Source of the DNA: CAIVPM01 sp964477265
GTDB taxonomy: Bacteria > Bacteroidota > Bacteroidia > Chitinophagales > Chitinophagaceae
Direction: 5' to 3'
Assembly (NCBI GenBank): GCA_964477265.1
Contig: CAYZDJ010000004.1
Span: forward strand, 160,416-224,415
DNA: 64,000 nucleotides
The position numbers and the translations under genes are program-made. Below, one piece after another: positions 33,690 to 44,439 of this stretch (its first letter is position 1; every line of letters begins with the position of its first letter). A model generated the notes under the pieces. It saw only the letters and a list, made by a program, of their open reading frames with translations, ran no database searches and was not told where the DNA came from.

Positions 33690-34352
33690 ATGAACTTTGT
33701 TAATGATTTAAGGGAAATATTTGAATTTGCTGGCAATCCTGAATTAGCCAAAGGTGCAGAGGCATATATGAAAAACCAGTTCAAGTATTTTGGTATTTAT
33801 ACAAATGAAAGAAGAACTTTAAGCACTGCTTATATAAAACAAACTGGCGTTTTATCTGAAAAGGAATTAACCAAAACCATTAAGGAACTTTACAAGCAAC
33901 CAGAAAGGGAATTTCAATATGTAGCAATGGAATTAATTGCCTTTCATAAAAAGCATTGGAATGAAAACATTATTGAACTAACTGAGTTTTGTTTGGTAAA
34001 TAAAAGTTGGTGGGATACTGTTGATAATATTGCCTCACTCATTTTAACAGATTATTTCAAAAAATATCCTCAGCAAATACTTCCTGTTACAGGTGCCTGG
34101 AATAAAAGTGAAAATATGTGGTTGCAACGTAGCAGCATTATGTTTCAAAAAGCATTTAAAAAAGAAACTGATACTAAGTTGCTAAAAAAATACATTTTAA
34201 ATTGTTGCCACAGTAAAGAATTTTTTATTCAAAAAGCTATTGGCTGGGCTTTAAGGGAATATGGTAAAACAAATCCTGATTGGGTTAAAGATTTTGTAGC
34301 AAATAACTCATTACCACCACTAAGCAAACGCGAAGCAGTAAAAAGATTGTAA
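33690..34352 (+). CDS. DNA alkylation repair protein (AlkD-like)
   Basis: A 220-residue all-helical HEAT-like repeat protein. The motifs KNQFKYFGIYTNERR (start), WWDTVDNIAS (about residues 107-116), MWLQRSSIMFQKAF and FFIQKAIGWALREYGKTNP are typical of the AlkD family of DNA glycosylases that remove N3- and N7-alkyl purines. The Asp of WWDTVD and Arg of WLQRSS match the AlkD catalytic and DNA-contact sites. It is eight bases after yicC. A related family member with unknown substrate cannot be excluded. Confidence 0.85.
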   Translation: MNFVNDLREIFEFAGNPELAKGAEAYMKNQFKYFGIYTNERRTLSTAYIKQTGVLSEKELTKTIKELYKQPEREFQYVAMELIAFHKKHWNENIIELTEFCLVNKSWWDTVDNIASLILTDYFKKYPQQILPVTGAWNKSENMWLQRSSIMFQKAFKKETDTKLLKKYILNCCHSKEFFIQKAIGWALREYGKTNPDWVKDFVANNSLPPLSKREAVKRL

Positions 34353-34531
34353 AAACTGCAATAGAAAAAATGCATTTGCATTTATGCTAAATCACATTTT
34401 TTGGCAACGATTTCAGCCTAAACATCTTGGTTTTTTTACGTAAAAAACAAAAATAACTCCTCCTCGAATACATTTAAAAACTATCTTCGGCACTCATTTT
34501 TTAAAAATAGTAACTACTATAAGCACAACTT

Positions 34532-35524
34532 ATGAACAGATTTGCGTGTATAGCCTTGCTGGCATTGGTTTTTGCGTCTTGTACTAAAGGAACAAATGAA
34601 AGGTATTTAATTTTAAAATTTAAGTTCGACCCTACTCAAGAAAGATTAAATGATACAGGTGGTGTAGCAACAGTGTCTCCAGGCAACGCTGCACAAAATC
34701 CAATTTTCAATTATATCTCTGCTCATTATGCTGAACTTGCACCATCTGCAACAACTGCATTGGGTCAGGGTACTATTGTATATATGGCACCAGAGTTTAT
34801 GAATGCAACTGATACTGGAATAGATTTTTCCAAATCTATTGTTGTAAAAGAAGGCGAAGCTTTTTTAAGCATTCCATTAAGTTCTGTTAAGCCCGGCACA
34901 TATGAGTGGTTAAGGCTTTCTTTGGCATATCAAAATTTCGATGTTACATATAAGCTAGATACTGTAATTAACAGTTTTGTATATAATGGAGTTCAATATC
35001 CAGGAGCAAGCCTTTCTGGTAATTATACTGGAACCCTAGCATCTTTTATTGGGTTTAAAACCTATTTTGTAGATGGTTATACTATCAATACTCAAAAAGT
35101 TACACTAAATAATCAATTTAGAACGCAGGGCTATTGGGGTTTTGAAACAAATATTGGTACAAACAGTATTTATTACCCATCATCACTGTTTACCAAAACA
35201 GGGCAGGCACCAGCAGGAGCCACTACTGTGGTAAATCCTCTATTTGCCACAAGTCCAATCCCTCAGGGTTCTTGTGTTGTAACTGCTGCTTTTAATGGTA
35301 TTAAGTATAGTAAAGATGGAAGCACCCCACCTGTTACCATGAAAATGCCATTAACTATAACTGGTACAGAAAAAGAAAGTATTGTGGTTGAGTGCAGCTT
35401 AAGTACAAATAAAAGTTTTGAATGGAGAGATAATAACGGAAATAATATGTGGGATCCTTTAAAAGGAGAGCAAGTTGTTGATATGGGTATTAGAGGAATG
35501 AAACCAGTTGTAATAAATAAGTAA
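34532..35524 (+). CDS. Lipoprotein of unknown function
   Basis: The 330-residue product has a lipoprotein signal (MNRFACIALLALVFASC, Cys17 the lipidated residue). The mature chain is beta-rich with a run of Gly/Asn/Thr turns and contains a hydrophilic segment ECSLSTNKSFEWRDNNGNNMWDP near residue 290 reminiscent of calcium-binding loops. I do not recognise the family; similar proteins occur as hypothetical lipoproteins in Chitinophagaceae. It precedes the giant adhesin gene on the same strand with a 203-bp gap, so a linked role at the surface is only a guess. Confidence 0.65.
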   Translation: MNRFACIALLALVFASCTKGTNERYLILKFKFDPTQERLNDTGGVATVSPGNAAQNPIFNYISAHYAELAPSATTALGQGTIVYMAPEFMNATDTGIDFSKSIVVKEGEAFLSIPLSSVKPGTYEWLRLSLAYQNFDVTYKLDTVINSFVYNGVQYPGASLSGNYTGTLASFIGFKTYFVDGYTINTQKVTLNNQFRTQGYWGFETNIGTNSIYYPSSLFTKTGQAPAGATTVVNPLFATSPIPQGSCVVTAAFNGIKYSKDGSTPPVTMKMPLTITGTEKESIVVECSLSTNKSFEWRDNNGNNMWDPLKGEQVVDMGIRGMKPVVINK

Positions 35525-35727
35525 CCTGATTTATTGTATTTTTTAAAGTTTTTTTAATTTATTTGTAAACTTTTTTTGCACACTCAGGCAACGTTTTGAG
35601 TCAAAAAAGTATCAATATATGTGAAACCCTGAAACTTCTTTTAATTAGAAAAAATATCGAGAAGGTTCAGAAAAAACAAAGTTGTTTTAATAATGGCTTT
35701 GGGTAGATTTTTAAAAGTGATAAGTAA

Positions 35728-38700
35728 ATGTATATGTTAAAGAACAAATTTTTATTGGCTATTGTAGCGGTAATGCTTGGCACAACAATTAAAGCACAAA
35801 CTATAACTATTGACAATGCAAGGCTCGATCCTGGTGTGGGCATTAGCTATAGTGCTGGTAATAGTATGGCTATACCTATAAATACTACAGGTGGAGGCTG
35901 TTTTTCTCGTGCCAACTATTTTGTGTGGGAGTTATTTAATCAAAGTGGTGTAACTACAGGCTATAAAGATAGTGTGAAATTTTTTTACGCTACTTTTTTA
36001 AATACCAAATTACCGGCTGGTTTAAATGGTACTTATTACTATAAAGTTTGGTCAACAACTGTTGGTTCAAATGTTGCACAATCTGTAGATTTTACCATTA
36101 GCACAGCAGCAAATATTAATGCAATGGCTGTGCCTTTAGACAGGAATAAAATTCTTTTTGACCAGCATTATTATGGCAGATGTGATGGTAATGTTACAGC
36201 TAATTTGTTGTTAAAGGATAGTTCTACAGGATCTATAGATTCTTTGGAATTAATTGATAATTATAGAACTACAGGACCATTTTTATCTCAAAAATTTGTG
36301 CCAGATGGTACTGGTAAATTTACTTTGTTATTTCACCCAACACAAGTTGGGGCTTACTTTAGAGACGCTTATTACACAGCTATAGTTAAAACTACCAGCG
36401 GTGCTACCATTTCTACTAAGGCCTACCATATTATTAATAACAACTGGGATATTAAAGCTGACGTATTGGCTAAAGCTGCTGGCGTTAAAAGTTCTTGTAC
36501 TGGCGATACTGTTTCATTAAGAATTGAGACAAATATGTCACAAGACCCTCATCTTCAACAAAACTTTCCTGCTGCACTTATTCAAATAGATTGGAATGAT
36601 AATACAATTGAACAAAGAACAATTTGTGATATTGTAAACGCTGGTGGTGTTATAAAACATATATATTCTAAAACTTCTTGTGAAAAAAATGGCTCAACTT
36701 CTTTTACTATTACATCAACAGTAACTAATCCATTTAATATTGTTAATGGTCCTGGCATTACAGGAACTTGTGGACCAGGAAGGCAAGCTGTTTCAAATGC
36801 TCAATTATACTCGCCACCACAAGCTAAAATGAAGTTAATAGATTCTGTTGTTTGCGGTAATGCTTTAGATTCTGTATATATGAGGAATTTATCTGACCCT
36901 GGTCAAGGCTTGGCTAATACAAGTTCTAGTGGGGGGGCAACAGCTATTTGTTCTCAACTTGCAAATTATACATGGATTATTGATCATGACTCTGCACATC
37001 CTTATTACCAAACTCCATATGGAAAGGTGGAGAATAAAAAAGATACATCTATAAAATTTAACTCTTTACAAGCAGGTTTTCATAATATTACTCTTAGGGT
37101 AAGCAATCAATATGGCGATGATGCTCCATGTCCTACAAGCGACACAACTGCTTTGGTTTGTGTAGATACAGCCATGATAGTACCAAGCTTTAGAATGGAT
37201 AGTGCTGCGTTAGGCACTAACATTAAAAATGATAGTATTATTGGTTGTGCCCCTACTATTAAAATGGTAAATGAAACAAGAAGAACATTTTGTATAGACA
37301 GTACAAGGTTTAGATATATATGGCAGGTGTTTGATGCCTCGAAATCAGGACCATATAAAGATAGTAATGCAATACCGGTTAGCAGTAACAAATTCTCGTT
37401 TAAGTCTGGTGAGAATATGAATACCATGAACCCTACCATTTCATTCAATGTAACAGGGCGATATTATATATCTTTAAAGGTAAAAGGGGCCTGCGATACC
37501 ACACAGGGCTTGCTTAGATATGTTGAGGCAAATGGAGATGCAGGTGTTGCATTCCCAACTGGATTAGATAGTGTGTTTTATTGTACGCCTCCAGGTACTC
37601 CGCCTAATCCATTAACAATAAATTACGACCCTGCTGCACCGGCAAACATGCAACTTTATACAACAGGTGCAGGTGGCGTAAGAGATACTGTACGTTATAC
37701 TTTTCAGGCAAGTGCTGCAAGTAGCTTAACATATTTATGGACGGTTACACCTGGTGTAAAAGGTACAGACTGGGATTTTGTTGCACCTACATCTGATACA
37801 TCAAAGTATCCTACAATTAAGTTTATGACTAAAGGTACTTACACTGTAATAGATACTTTTAGAAATAATTGTGCTACCAAAGTTGCTAAGCAAGTTGTAG
37901 ATTTTCAGTTATATCCAGGTGGTATTAATGCATTGGCTGCTACCGATACAATATGCCATTCTGTGCAAAATATACGTGTAACAGGATTTACTGCAGACAC
38001 TACACAGAATAAAAACGTTCAGGTAATATGGACAAGTAATGACCCTGGAGGTCCATTTAGTGGTACCAACCCTAGTGGATATAGATTTATTTATCCGTCT
38101 GGTGGAGTTCCCCCATATAATGGAAATTTATCTTTAGATACTGCTAATAATATGCATCCTATATTTATACCAAGTACTTTGGCATATGCACAATCTTGTA
38201 CTACGGGTAAAACATATGATATTAAGGCAGAAATAAAATCTCTTAATAATAAAGGTTGTACATCTGTAATTGCAACCAGAAAATTACACATTTTACCATG
38301 CGTTCCATCAAATGATGTAACAATGAATATTTGTTCTGGAACACAAGTAAATTATAAAATTACAAACCCTGTTGGTATTACATTTAAATATGATAGGATA
38401 AGCTCATTAAATGTTAATGGCTCAACTGCAGGTAGTGGTGGGGCTTATGTCTCAACAATAACTGACTTATTAACTGTTATTCCACCTTCTGGATATGTTA
38501 AATATCAGATTACACCAAAATTAGGCAGATGCGATGGAGACCCTTACATACTTACAGTAAATGTTCAACCATCTCCTAATGCACCTACATTAAATATGAC
38601 TTACCCTAACAATGCTACAGCTAGTATGTGTAGCGGCGATCAGCTTCAAATAAATTTAACTACGGGAGACCCTACTGATAAATTTACCTGGACATCTGTA

Positions 38701-41700
38701 AAGGCAAATGGTCATGCTACTGGTAATAGCCAGCAAACTGTACCAAGTACAGGACCAATAAGCGACTTATTGACCAATACTGTTCCACCAAATACAACAT
38801 ATTTAAATGATACTATTTGCTATACCATAAAAACAGTATCTCAATTTGCCTGCAAAGGCGATAGCGTTACACAATGTATTATTGTTACGCCTGGTCCACC
38901 AACAGCAAAAATTGTTGGTAGTAATTCTGGTTCAAGGTTAGTATATTGCGATAGTGTGTGTCTTAACTTAGTTGGTAATAACCCCACAGCAATTGGTACT
39001 GGTACTTGGGATGTGAGACCAAGTTCAGGCTTAGGTTCATTAACACCAACATTTACTTCTACAAGTGCATCAACAGTTCAAATTTGTAATTTAAACAGAG
39101 CTATAAACTATTGGTTTGGTTATACTATATCTCCTTCTGCACCTGGTTGCAGACCAACTACAGACTCTATAGAAATATACATAGTTGATACTGTTAGCAG
39201 GGTTTATGGATTAAAAGATACAGTAATATGTAACGTTACAGGAACGCAAAATATTAGTTTCCCAATGTGTATTAGCCTGTCTCGTCCTCAACCACATGGA
39301 GAATTATATGATTGGATAATTAAGTCTTCAGTGGGGGCAGCTTCAACCAAATCAAGTGCTAATCCTTCTACAGGAACAAGTACATGTACTCAAATTAATG
39401 TAAGAGATGCTGAAGTGGATACTGTAATTTTAAAAGCAGCAAATGGAGTTTGTCCAAGCAGGTATGATACTGCTATTGTAAGATTGTACAGAAAACCTGA
39501 AAGTGGAAATATTGGCTTGTCTCCTATAATGTCAGGAGATCACTATTGTCAGGGTTCAGATGTTTCTATTTCTGCTTTATTCGATACAAGATACTCTGAT
39601 GTAAATTGGTGGTTTTATGAAAATCTGACACTTGGAGGCACAACTAATGTTATGAGTAATGCCAACCCTCTTGTATTAAATAATATGCAGAATGATATAA
39701 AAATTAATGCATGGTTAATTTCAAAAGGTTGGAACTATGGTTGTCAGGATGCTACAGATAGTATATTGTCTTCATCAAGAACAATATTTGTCGATAGTCC
39801 TACAGTTAAAGGTAATTTATATTCGCAGGATACAATAGTATGTAAACCTGGATCTAAAGCTAAAATTGAGGTGCAAGGTTATAAAGGTACAATAACAGGA
39901 TGGATTGCATCTACAACAAGTGCAACCACAGGATATAATAGTCCAAGTTCTCCTGGTAATCCTTCAGGCGGCTCAACACCTGTATTCCCAACTATTCCTT
40001 CTACCATCTGGTTCAGGGCTATTATTCAAAATGGAAATTGCTCGCCAGATACAACGGATCCATTAAGGATTTATATACCTGCACTAGCCGATAGTGCAAA
40101 AATATTGCAAGGTGATACAGCCATTTGTGGTGGAACAACTATTATGCTTACAGGTAATGTGCCTACTGCTGGTATTGGATATTGGAGTCAAACTGGAGGT
40201 TCTTTAATTGCACCAGGCGGTAGCGGTTATACTTTTGGACCAAAAACAACTCAAAATCCTTTATTGGTAAATATTAGTGATTACCAGACATATAAATTTT
40301 CATGGGAGATAAATAACCTTACTTGTCCACCAACAGTAAGTACAATTACTGTTACTAATACAGAGCCAATTGGCAATAATGTTATTACGCCAGCTGCAGA
40401 TACTGTATGTAAAGGTACTATTGTAAACTTTGCAGGTTCAACAGTAACTGGTGGTGGTTATTTACCAAATACAACCACCCATTATGCAAATTGTGAGTGG
40501 TGGCGTTCTGTTGATAATGGTACAAATTGGACTTTGGTTAGTACCAATTGTGCTGGTTATGCTTTTTCTGGAGATACTACTTCATTAATAAAACGTATTG
40601 TAAAATCTGATTCTTGTGTAAGTACAAGCAATGTAACGCAGGTAATAGTACAAGAAAGAATTGCTAATAATGTTATTACACCAGCTACGCCTGTGTGTAT
40701 TAATAATACTTCAACTATTACAGGTAATTTACCAACAGGTGGAAATGGTACATATAATTATACATGGTATTATGGTACAACTGCAGATACGATTACACAT
40801 ATTTTAACAAATGCAAATACAAATGCTAAAGACTATACAAGCATAAGCTTAACCAACATAATGCACTTTAAACGTATTGTGGTGTCTGGTAAATGTAGCG
40901 ATACAACAGCTTTTGCAACTGTATATGTAAATCCAGATGCTGTGGCTAATTTTAGTTCTCCAATATATACATCTTGTCCCCCATTTGCAATTGACAATTA
41001 TGTTTTAAATACAACAAATGCAAATACAAGCTATGATTGGTATGCAACATATCATGGTGTAAGAACACCAATTGGTACAAGTACAACAAGTACAATGCCT
41101 GCTTATGCTTTAAGTAATGGACCAGATACAGTAATGATAACTGTAGTTGCTAATAGTACAAACATGCCAGCTTGTAAAAGTGATAGTATGAGTAAATTCT
41201 TCTATACTTCTGCTAAGCCAACAGCTTTATTTACTATTTCAACAGATAGTGGTTGTGCTTCTTCTACAGCTAATAAAACAAATTTTGTATTTACTAATAC
41301 AACTTTAAATCAGTCATTGTTTACGTATCAATGGGTATTAAATGGTGGTAATGGTAATCCAGCAACGGCTACATTATCTCCTGGTGGTTATCAATATCCT
41401 GGTAGCAATTCTGGTAACGATACTACTTATGTTATCAGTCTTACTGCTATCTCTGCTTGTGGTAATAGTCAATTTACTGACACTATTAAAGTAAGAACAA
41501 AACCTAGTGTTTTATTCTCTCCTGTACCATCTTATCAATGTTCTGGTGGTATAGTTAGCTTCCAAGATTTTTCTACAGCAAGTGCCAACTCTACTACAGC
41601 ATGGAATTTTGGTGATGGTAGTGCAGTTGATAATACGCCTGCTGCTACACAACACGTTTATAATGTAGCTAATCTAACTACATTTAATGCTTGTTTAAAA

Positions 41701-44367
41701 CGTGGCAATGAGTGCGATGTAGATTCTTTCTGCACGCCTGTTGTAATTGCTGCCAACACTGTTACATTAAATATTTCAGTAAATGCAGCTGATAAGTATA
41801 AATGTATTCCAGATACTGTAACTTTTACAAGTAATAGTAATGGTGGAACAAATTATGTTTGGGATTTTGGAGATGGAAATACTTCACCAAGTGTAACCAA
41901 TGGGGTTCATACTGTGATACATCCATATACAAAACCTGGTAAATATCTTGTAACACTTACTGGTAGCACAACTTGTGGTAGTGTAAGTAAGTTTGATACT
42001 GTGTATGTTTATGGTACACCAAAAGTTAACTTTAGTGTAGCACCAGGTACTACAATTTGCAAAGGCGATACATTGTGGTTAAATAATTTAACTGATACAT
42101 TTACATCGCACACCTGGAATTATGGAAACGGAACAGGTAGTATTGATTATAGAACTTACGGAACAAGTGGAAATTATAATGTTTATTTAGGGGCCGAAAG
42201 AGTGCATACAACACCTCTTGGTGGTAGCTTAACTTGTAAAGACTCTTCAGCAGCTCAAATAATTACAGTAAGAGATACATTGCCAGGTTCGTTTAGCATT
42301 ACACCTTTAGGTGCAAGCTGCTTACCATACAATGTTCAGTTTGCTAATACAACAACTATTGCTACTCTTCCATATTCTACAAACTGGAATTTTGGATCAA
42401 CTGCAATACCTAACCAAACTGGTAATACTGTTACACAGGGCTTTAATATTCTTGGACAATTTAATGTAACCATGACAGCAATAAATGCTGGCGGCTGTAC
42501 ATACATTGATAGCCAAAAAGTAGTAGTAGCTGGTCCAACTGGTAGCTGGACACACGATACAGGTTATGTATGTGGTAATACACCTGTAAGTTTTAATGTA
42601 TATGGCAACAGCTATGCAGACAGTATTATTGTTGACTATGGTGATGGTACTATTGAGCATAATAAATACGTTGGAAGCACAGCATTTACCCATGTTTATT
42701 TAACTGGTGGCACTTATTATCCAAATGTTACGCTTAAGTCATTAAATGGTTGCACATATTTCTTAAACAGCTTTGGTGCAATACGTGTAGATTACGTGAA
42801 AGCAGCTTATACTGTTACACAAACTAACAATTGTGGCAATACTGTAGTACGTTTCAATAATAAATCTACTATGGATCAAACACCAGCTGCACAAACAACA
42901 AACTGGTTGGTTGATGGTAACTTAGGACATACTTACGATACCACAGCAACTTTCTATGCAACAGCAACACATACAGTAAAATTACAAACTATAAGTGTTA
43001 GTGGTTGTCAGGATAGTGTTGCTACTGTAGTAATTGATGTTAAAGTAAATAATATACCTCAGATATTAAATATTACACGTCAGGATACTGCTTGTGTAAA
43101 CCAAACTATCTATTATGTGGTAAATGTTGGACCAAGCGAAGACCCAATACAAACTTATACATGGAGCTTTGCAAATGGAACACAATTTATGAGCAGCAGC
43201 AGTCCAAATGCAAGCACTGTTTATGGAACAGCAGGCAATGGATATTTTGATACAATAACTGTGGCTACTGCATATTGTAGTGCTAAATTGGTTTCAAACA
43301 GGTTAGTAATAAACCCTGTACCTGTTGTATCAATTAATCCAAGTCAGGATACATCAATTTGCTTGGGCAATTCAATTACACTTACTGCAACTGGTGCTGG
43401 AACTAATAATTATGTTTGGGGTCCAAACTTTGGATTAAGCACAACAACTGGTGCTACAGTGGTTGCTACACCAACAGATACTGTTAAATACTTTGTAACA
43501 GGTACAAACATTTATGGTTGTAGCGACAGTGCAAGTGTTGGAGTAGGCGTGGTACAACCATATACTGTAACTATCGTTGCATCTCCGAACGATACAATTT
43601 GTCGTGGAGAAACTGTAGAGCTTAAAGTGGTTACCAATTCTGTATTACAACCAAATTTTGTATGGACACCAAGCACAGGTTTGGATACTGCAAAAGGAAC
43701 AGTTGTACATGCAACACCAATGGCTACTACCATTTATACTGTGTATGCAAATAATGCTGCTGGTTGTTTCCCTACAACTAAAGATAGTATTTTAATTGGT
43801 GTAGGCGATACGCTGCATGTTGCATTTGGTATAGATACAGTGCGTTTGCAAGGTGGTACTCAATATCACTTAAATCCTTTCTATAGCGATGCTACAGCAA
43901 GTACTATATGGACACCAGCTAAATATCTGGATAATCCTATAGCACCAAATCCTACAGCAACTGTTTTAGATAATGTTTGCTACGAAGTAGCTGCAACCAG
44001 CATTTATGGTTGTAAAGACACAGCACAAATTTGTATTCAGGCATTCTGCGAGGCTAGCCAAGTGTTTATACCAAACACATTTACACCAGATGGTAATGGC
44101 TTAAATGATTACTTCTACGTAACTGCTTCAGGTATTCAAAAAGTAACAAGCTTCAGGGTATTCAATCGTTGGGGTCAAGTGGTGTTCGAGCGTGCAGGTT
44201 TTGTGCCTCCACCATACCAGTCTGCAACATTTAATCCTGCAAACGCTTGGGATGGTAAGTTTAAAGGAGTAATTGCACCAACTGATAGCTATGTTTATAC
44301 TTGCGAAGTAGTTTGTGCAAATGGAACTAAGTTTGTTTACACTGGTACAGTAACATTAATTAAATAA
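35728..44367 (+). CDS. Giant PKD-repeat adhesin with T9SS type B sorting domain
   Basis: A 2,879-residue secreted protein with signal peptide (about residues 1-23). A long beta-rich region with many Cys and CDG/GDS motifs fills residues 30-1850. A run of PKD-like domains follows, with WNFGDGS near 1955, WDFGDGN near 2041, WNYGNGT near 2127, WNFGS near 2216 and VDYGDGT near 2300. Further Ig/PKD-type modules extend to about 2770. The type B sorting tail begins VFIPNTFTPDGNGLNDYFYV near 2776 and ends YTGTVTLIK. It resembles SprB-type surface adhesins used in gliding and attachment. The porP/sprF-like gene follows 72 bp later, the usual partner. Its ligand is unknown. Confidence 0.88.
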   Translation: MYMLKNKFLLAIVAVMLGTTIKAQTITIDNARLDPGVGISYSAGNSMAIPINTTGGGCFSRANYFVWELFNQSGVTTGYKDSVKFFYATFLNTKLPAGLNGTYYYKVWSTTVGSNVAQSVDFTISTAANINAMAVPLDRNKILFDQHYYGRCDGNVTANLLLKDSSTGSIDSLELIDNYRTTGPFLSQKFVPDGTGKFTLLFHPTQVGAYFRDAYYTAIVKTTSGATISTKAYHIINNNWDIKADVLAKAAGVKSSCTGDTVSLRIETNMSQDPHLQQNFPAALIQIDWNDNTIEQRTICDIVNAGGVIKHIYSKTSCEKNGSTSFTITSTVTNPFNIVNGPGITGTCGPGRQAVSNAQLYSPPQAKMKLIDSVVCGNALDSVYMRNLSDPGQGLANTSSSGGATAICSQLANYTWIIDHDSAHPYYQTPYGKVENKKDTSIKFNSLQAGFHNITLRVSNQYGDDAPCPTSDTTALVCVDTAMIVPSFRMDSAALGTNIKNDSIIGCAPTIKMVNETRRTFCIDSTRFRYIWQVFDASKSGPYKDSNAIPVSSNKFSFKSGENMNTMNPTISFNVTGRYYISLKVKGACDTTQGLLRYVEANGDAGVAFPTGLDSVFYCTPPGTPPNPLTINYDPAAPANMQLYTTGAGGVRDTVRYTFQASAASSLTYLWTVTPGVKGTDWDFVAPTSDTSKYPTIKFMTKGTYTVIDTFRNNCATKVAKQVVDFQLYPGGINALAATDTICHSVQNIRVTGFTADTTQNKNVQVIWTSNDPGGPFSGTNPSGYRFIYPSGGVPPYNGNLSLDTANNMHPIFIPSTLAYAQSCTTGKTYDIKAEIKSLNNKGCTSVIATRKLHILPCVPSNDVTMNICSGTQVNYKITNPVGITFKYDRISSLNVNGSTAGSGGAYVSTITDLLTVIPPSGYVKYQITPKLGRCDGDPYILTVNVQPSPNAPTLNMTYPNNATASMCSGDQLQINLTTGDPTDKFTWTSVKANGHATGNSQQTVPSTGPISDLLTNTVPPNTTYLNDTICYTIKTVSQFACKGDSVTQCIIVTPGPPTAKIVGSNSGSRLVYCDSVCLNLVGNNPTAIGTGTWDVRPSSGLGSLTPTFTSTSASTVQICNLNRAINYWFGYTISPSAPGCRPTTDSIEIYIVDTVSRVYGLKDTVICNVTGTQNISFPMCISLSRPQPHGELYDWIIKSSVGAASTKSSANPSTGTSTCTQINVRDAEVDTVILKAANGVCPSRYDTAIVRLYRKPESGNIGLSPIMSGDHYCQGSDVSISALFDTRYSDVNWWFYENLTLGGTTNVMSNANPLVLNNMQNDIKINAWLISKGWNYGCQDATDSILSSSRTIFVDSPTVKGNLYSQDTIVCKPGSKAKIEVQGYKGTITGWIASTTSATTGYNSPSSPGNPSGGSTPVFPTIPSTIWFRAIIQNGNCSPDTTDPLRIYIPALADSAKILQGDTAICGGTTIMLTGNVPTAGIGYWSQTGGSLIAPGGSGYTFGPKTTQNPLLVNISDYQTYKFSWEINNLTCPPTVSTITVTNTEPIGNNVITPAADTVCKGTIVNFAGSTVTGGGYLPNTTTHYANCEWWRSVDNGTNWTLVSTNCAGYAFSGDTTSLIKRIVKSDSCVSTSNVTQVIVQERIANNVITPATPVCINNTSTITGNLPTGGNGTYNYTWYYGTTADTITHILTNANTNAKDYTSISLTNIMHFKRIVVSGKCSDTTAFATVYVNPDAVANFSSPIYTSCPPFAIDNYVLNTTNANTSYDWYATYHGVRTPIGTSTTSTMPAYALSNGPDTVMITVVANSTNMPACKSDSMSKFFYTSAKPTALFTISTDSGCASSTANKTNFVFTNTTLNQSLFTYQWVLNGGNGNPATATLSPGGYQYPGSNSGNDTTYVISLTAISACGNSQFTDTIKVRTKPSVLFSPVPSYQCSGGIVSFQDFSTASANSTTAWNFGDGSAVDNTPAATQHVYNVANLTTFNACLKRGNECDVDSFCTPVVIAANTVTLNISVNAADKYKCIPDTVTFTSNSNGGTNYVWDFGDGNTSPSVTNGVHTVIHPYTKPGKYLVTLTGSTTCGSVSKFDTVYVYGTPKVNFSVAPGTTICKGDTLWLNNLTDTFTSHTWNYGNGTGSIDYRTYGTSGNYNVYLGAERVHTTPLGGSLTCKDSSAAQIITVRDTLPGSFSITPLGASCLPYNVQFANTTTIATLPYSTNWNFGSTAIPNQTGNTVTQGFNILGQFNVTMTAINAGGCTYIDSQKVVVAGPTGSWTHDTGYVCGNTPVSFNVYGNSYADSIIVDYGDGTIEHNKYVGSTAFTHVYLTGGTYYPNVTLKSLNGCTYFLNSFGAIRVDYVKAAYTVTQTNNCGNTVVRFNNKSTMDQTPAAQTTNWLVDGNLGHTYDTTATFYATATHTVKLQTISVSGCQDSVATVVIDVKVNNIPQILNITRQDTACVNQTIYYVVNVGPSEDPIQTYTWSFANGTQFMSSSSPNASTVYGTAGNGYFDTITVATAYCSAKLVSNRLVINPVPVVSINPSQDTSICLGNSITLTATGAGTNNYVWGPNFGLSTTTGATVVATPTDTVKYFVTGTNIYGCSDSASVGVGVVQPYTVTIVASPNDTICRGETVELKVVTNSVLQPNFVWTPSTGLDTAKGTVVHATPMATTIYTVYANNAAGCFPTTKDSILIGVGDTLHVAFGIDTVRLQGGTQYHLNPFYSDATASTIWTPAKYLDNPIAPNPTATVLDNVCYEVAATSIYGCKDTAQICIQAFCEASQVFIPNTFTPDGNGLNDYFYVTASGIQKVTSFRVFNRWGQVVFERAGFVPPPYQSATFNPANAWDGKFKGVIAPTDSYVYTCEVVCANGTKFVYTGTVTLIK

Positions 44368-44381
44368 TAATTTTCAAATAA

Positions 44382-44410
44382 CTTTCGGAAAGTATCAGGC
44401 TTTCCGAAAG
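44382..44410 (+). terminator. Hairpin between adhesin and PorP/SprF gene
   Basis: CTTTCGGAAAG and CTTTCCGAAAG form a perfect 11-bp stem with a seven-base loop, 14 bp after the adhesin stop. It is followed by only a few T residues, so it may be a leaky terminator or a stabilising 3' structure that sets the adhesin-to-partner ratio. Confidence 0.7.
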
Positions 44411-44439
44411 TTTAATTGTTTTGACTATAAATTTTTGAC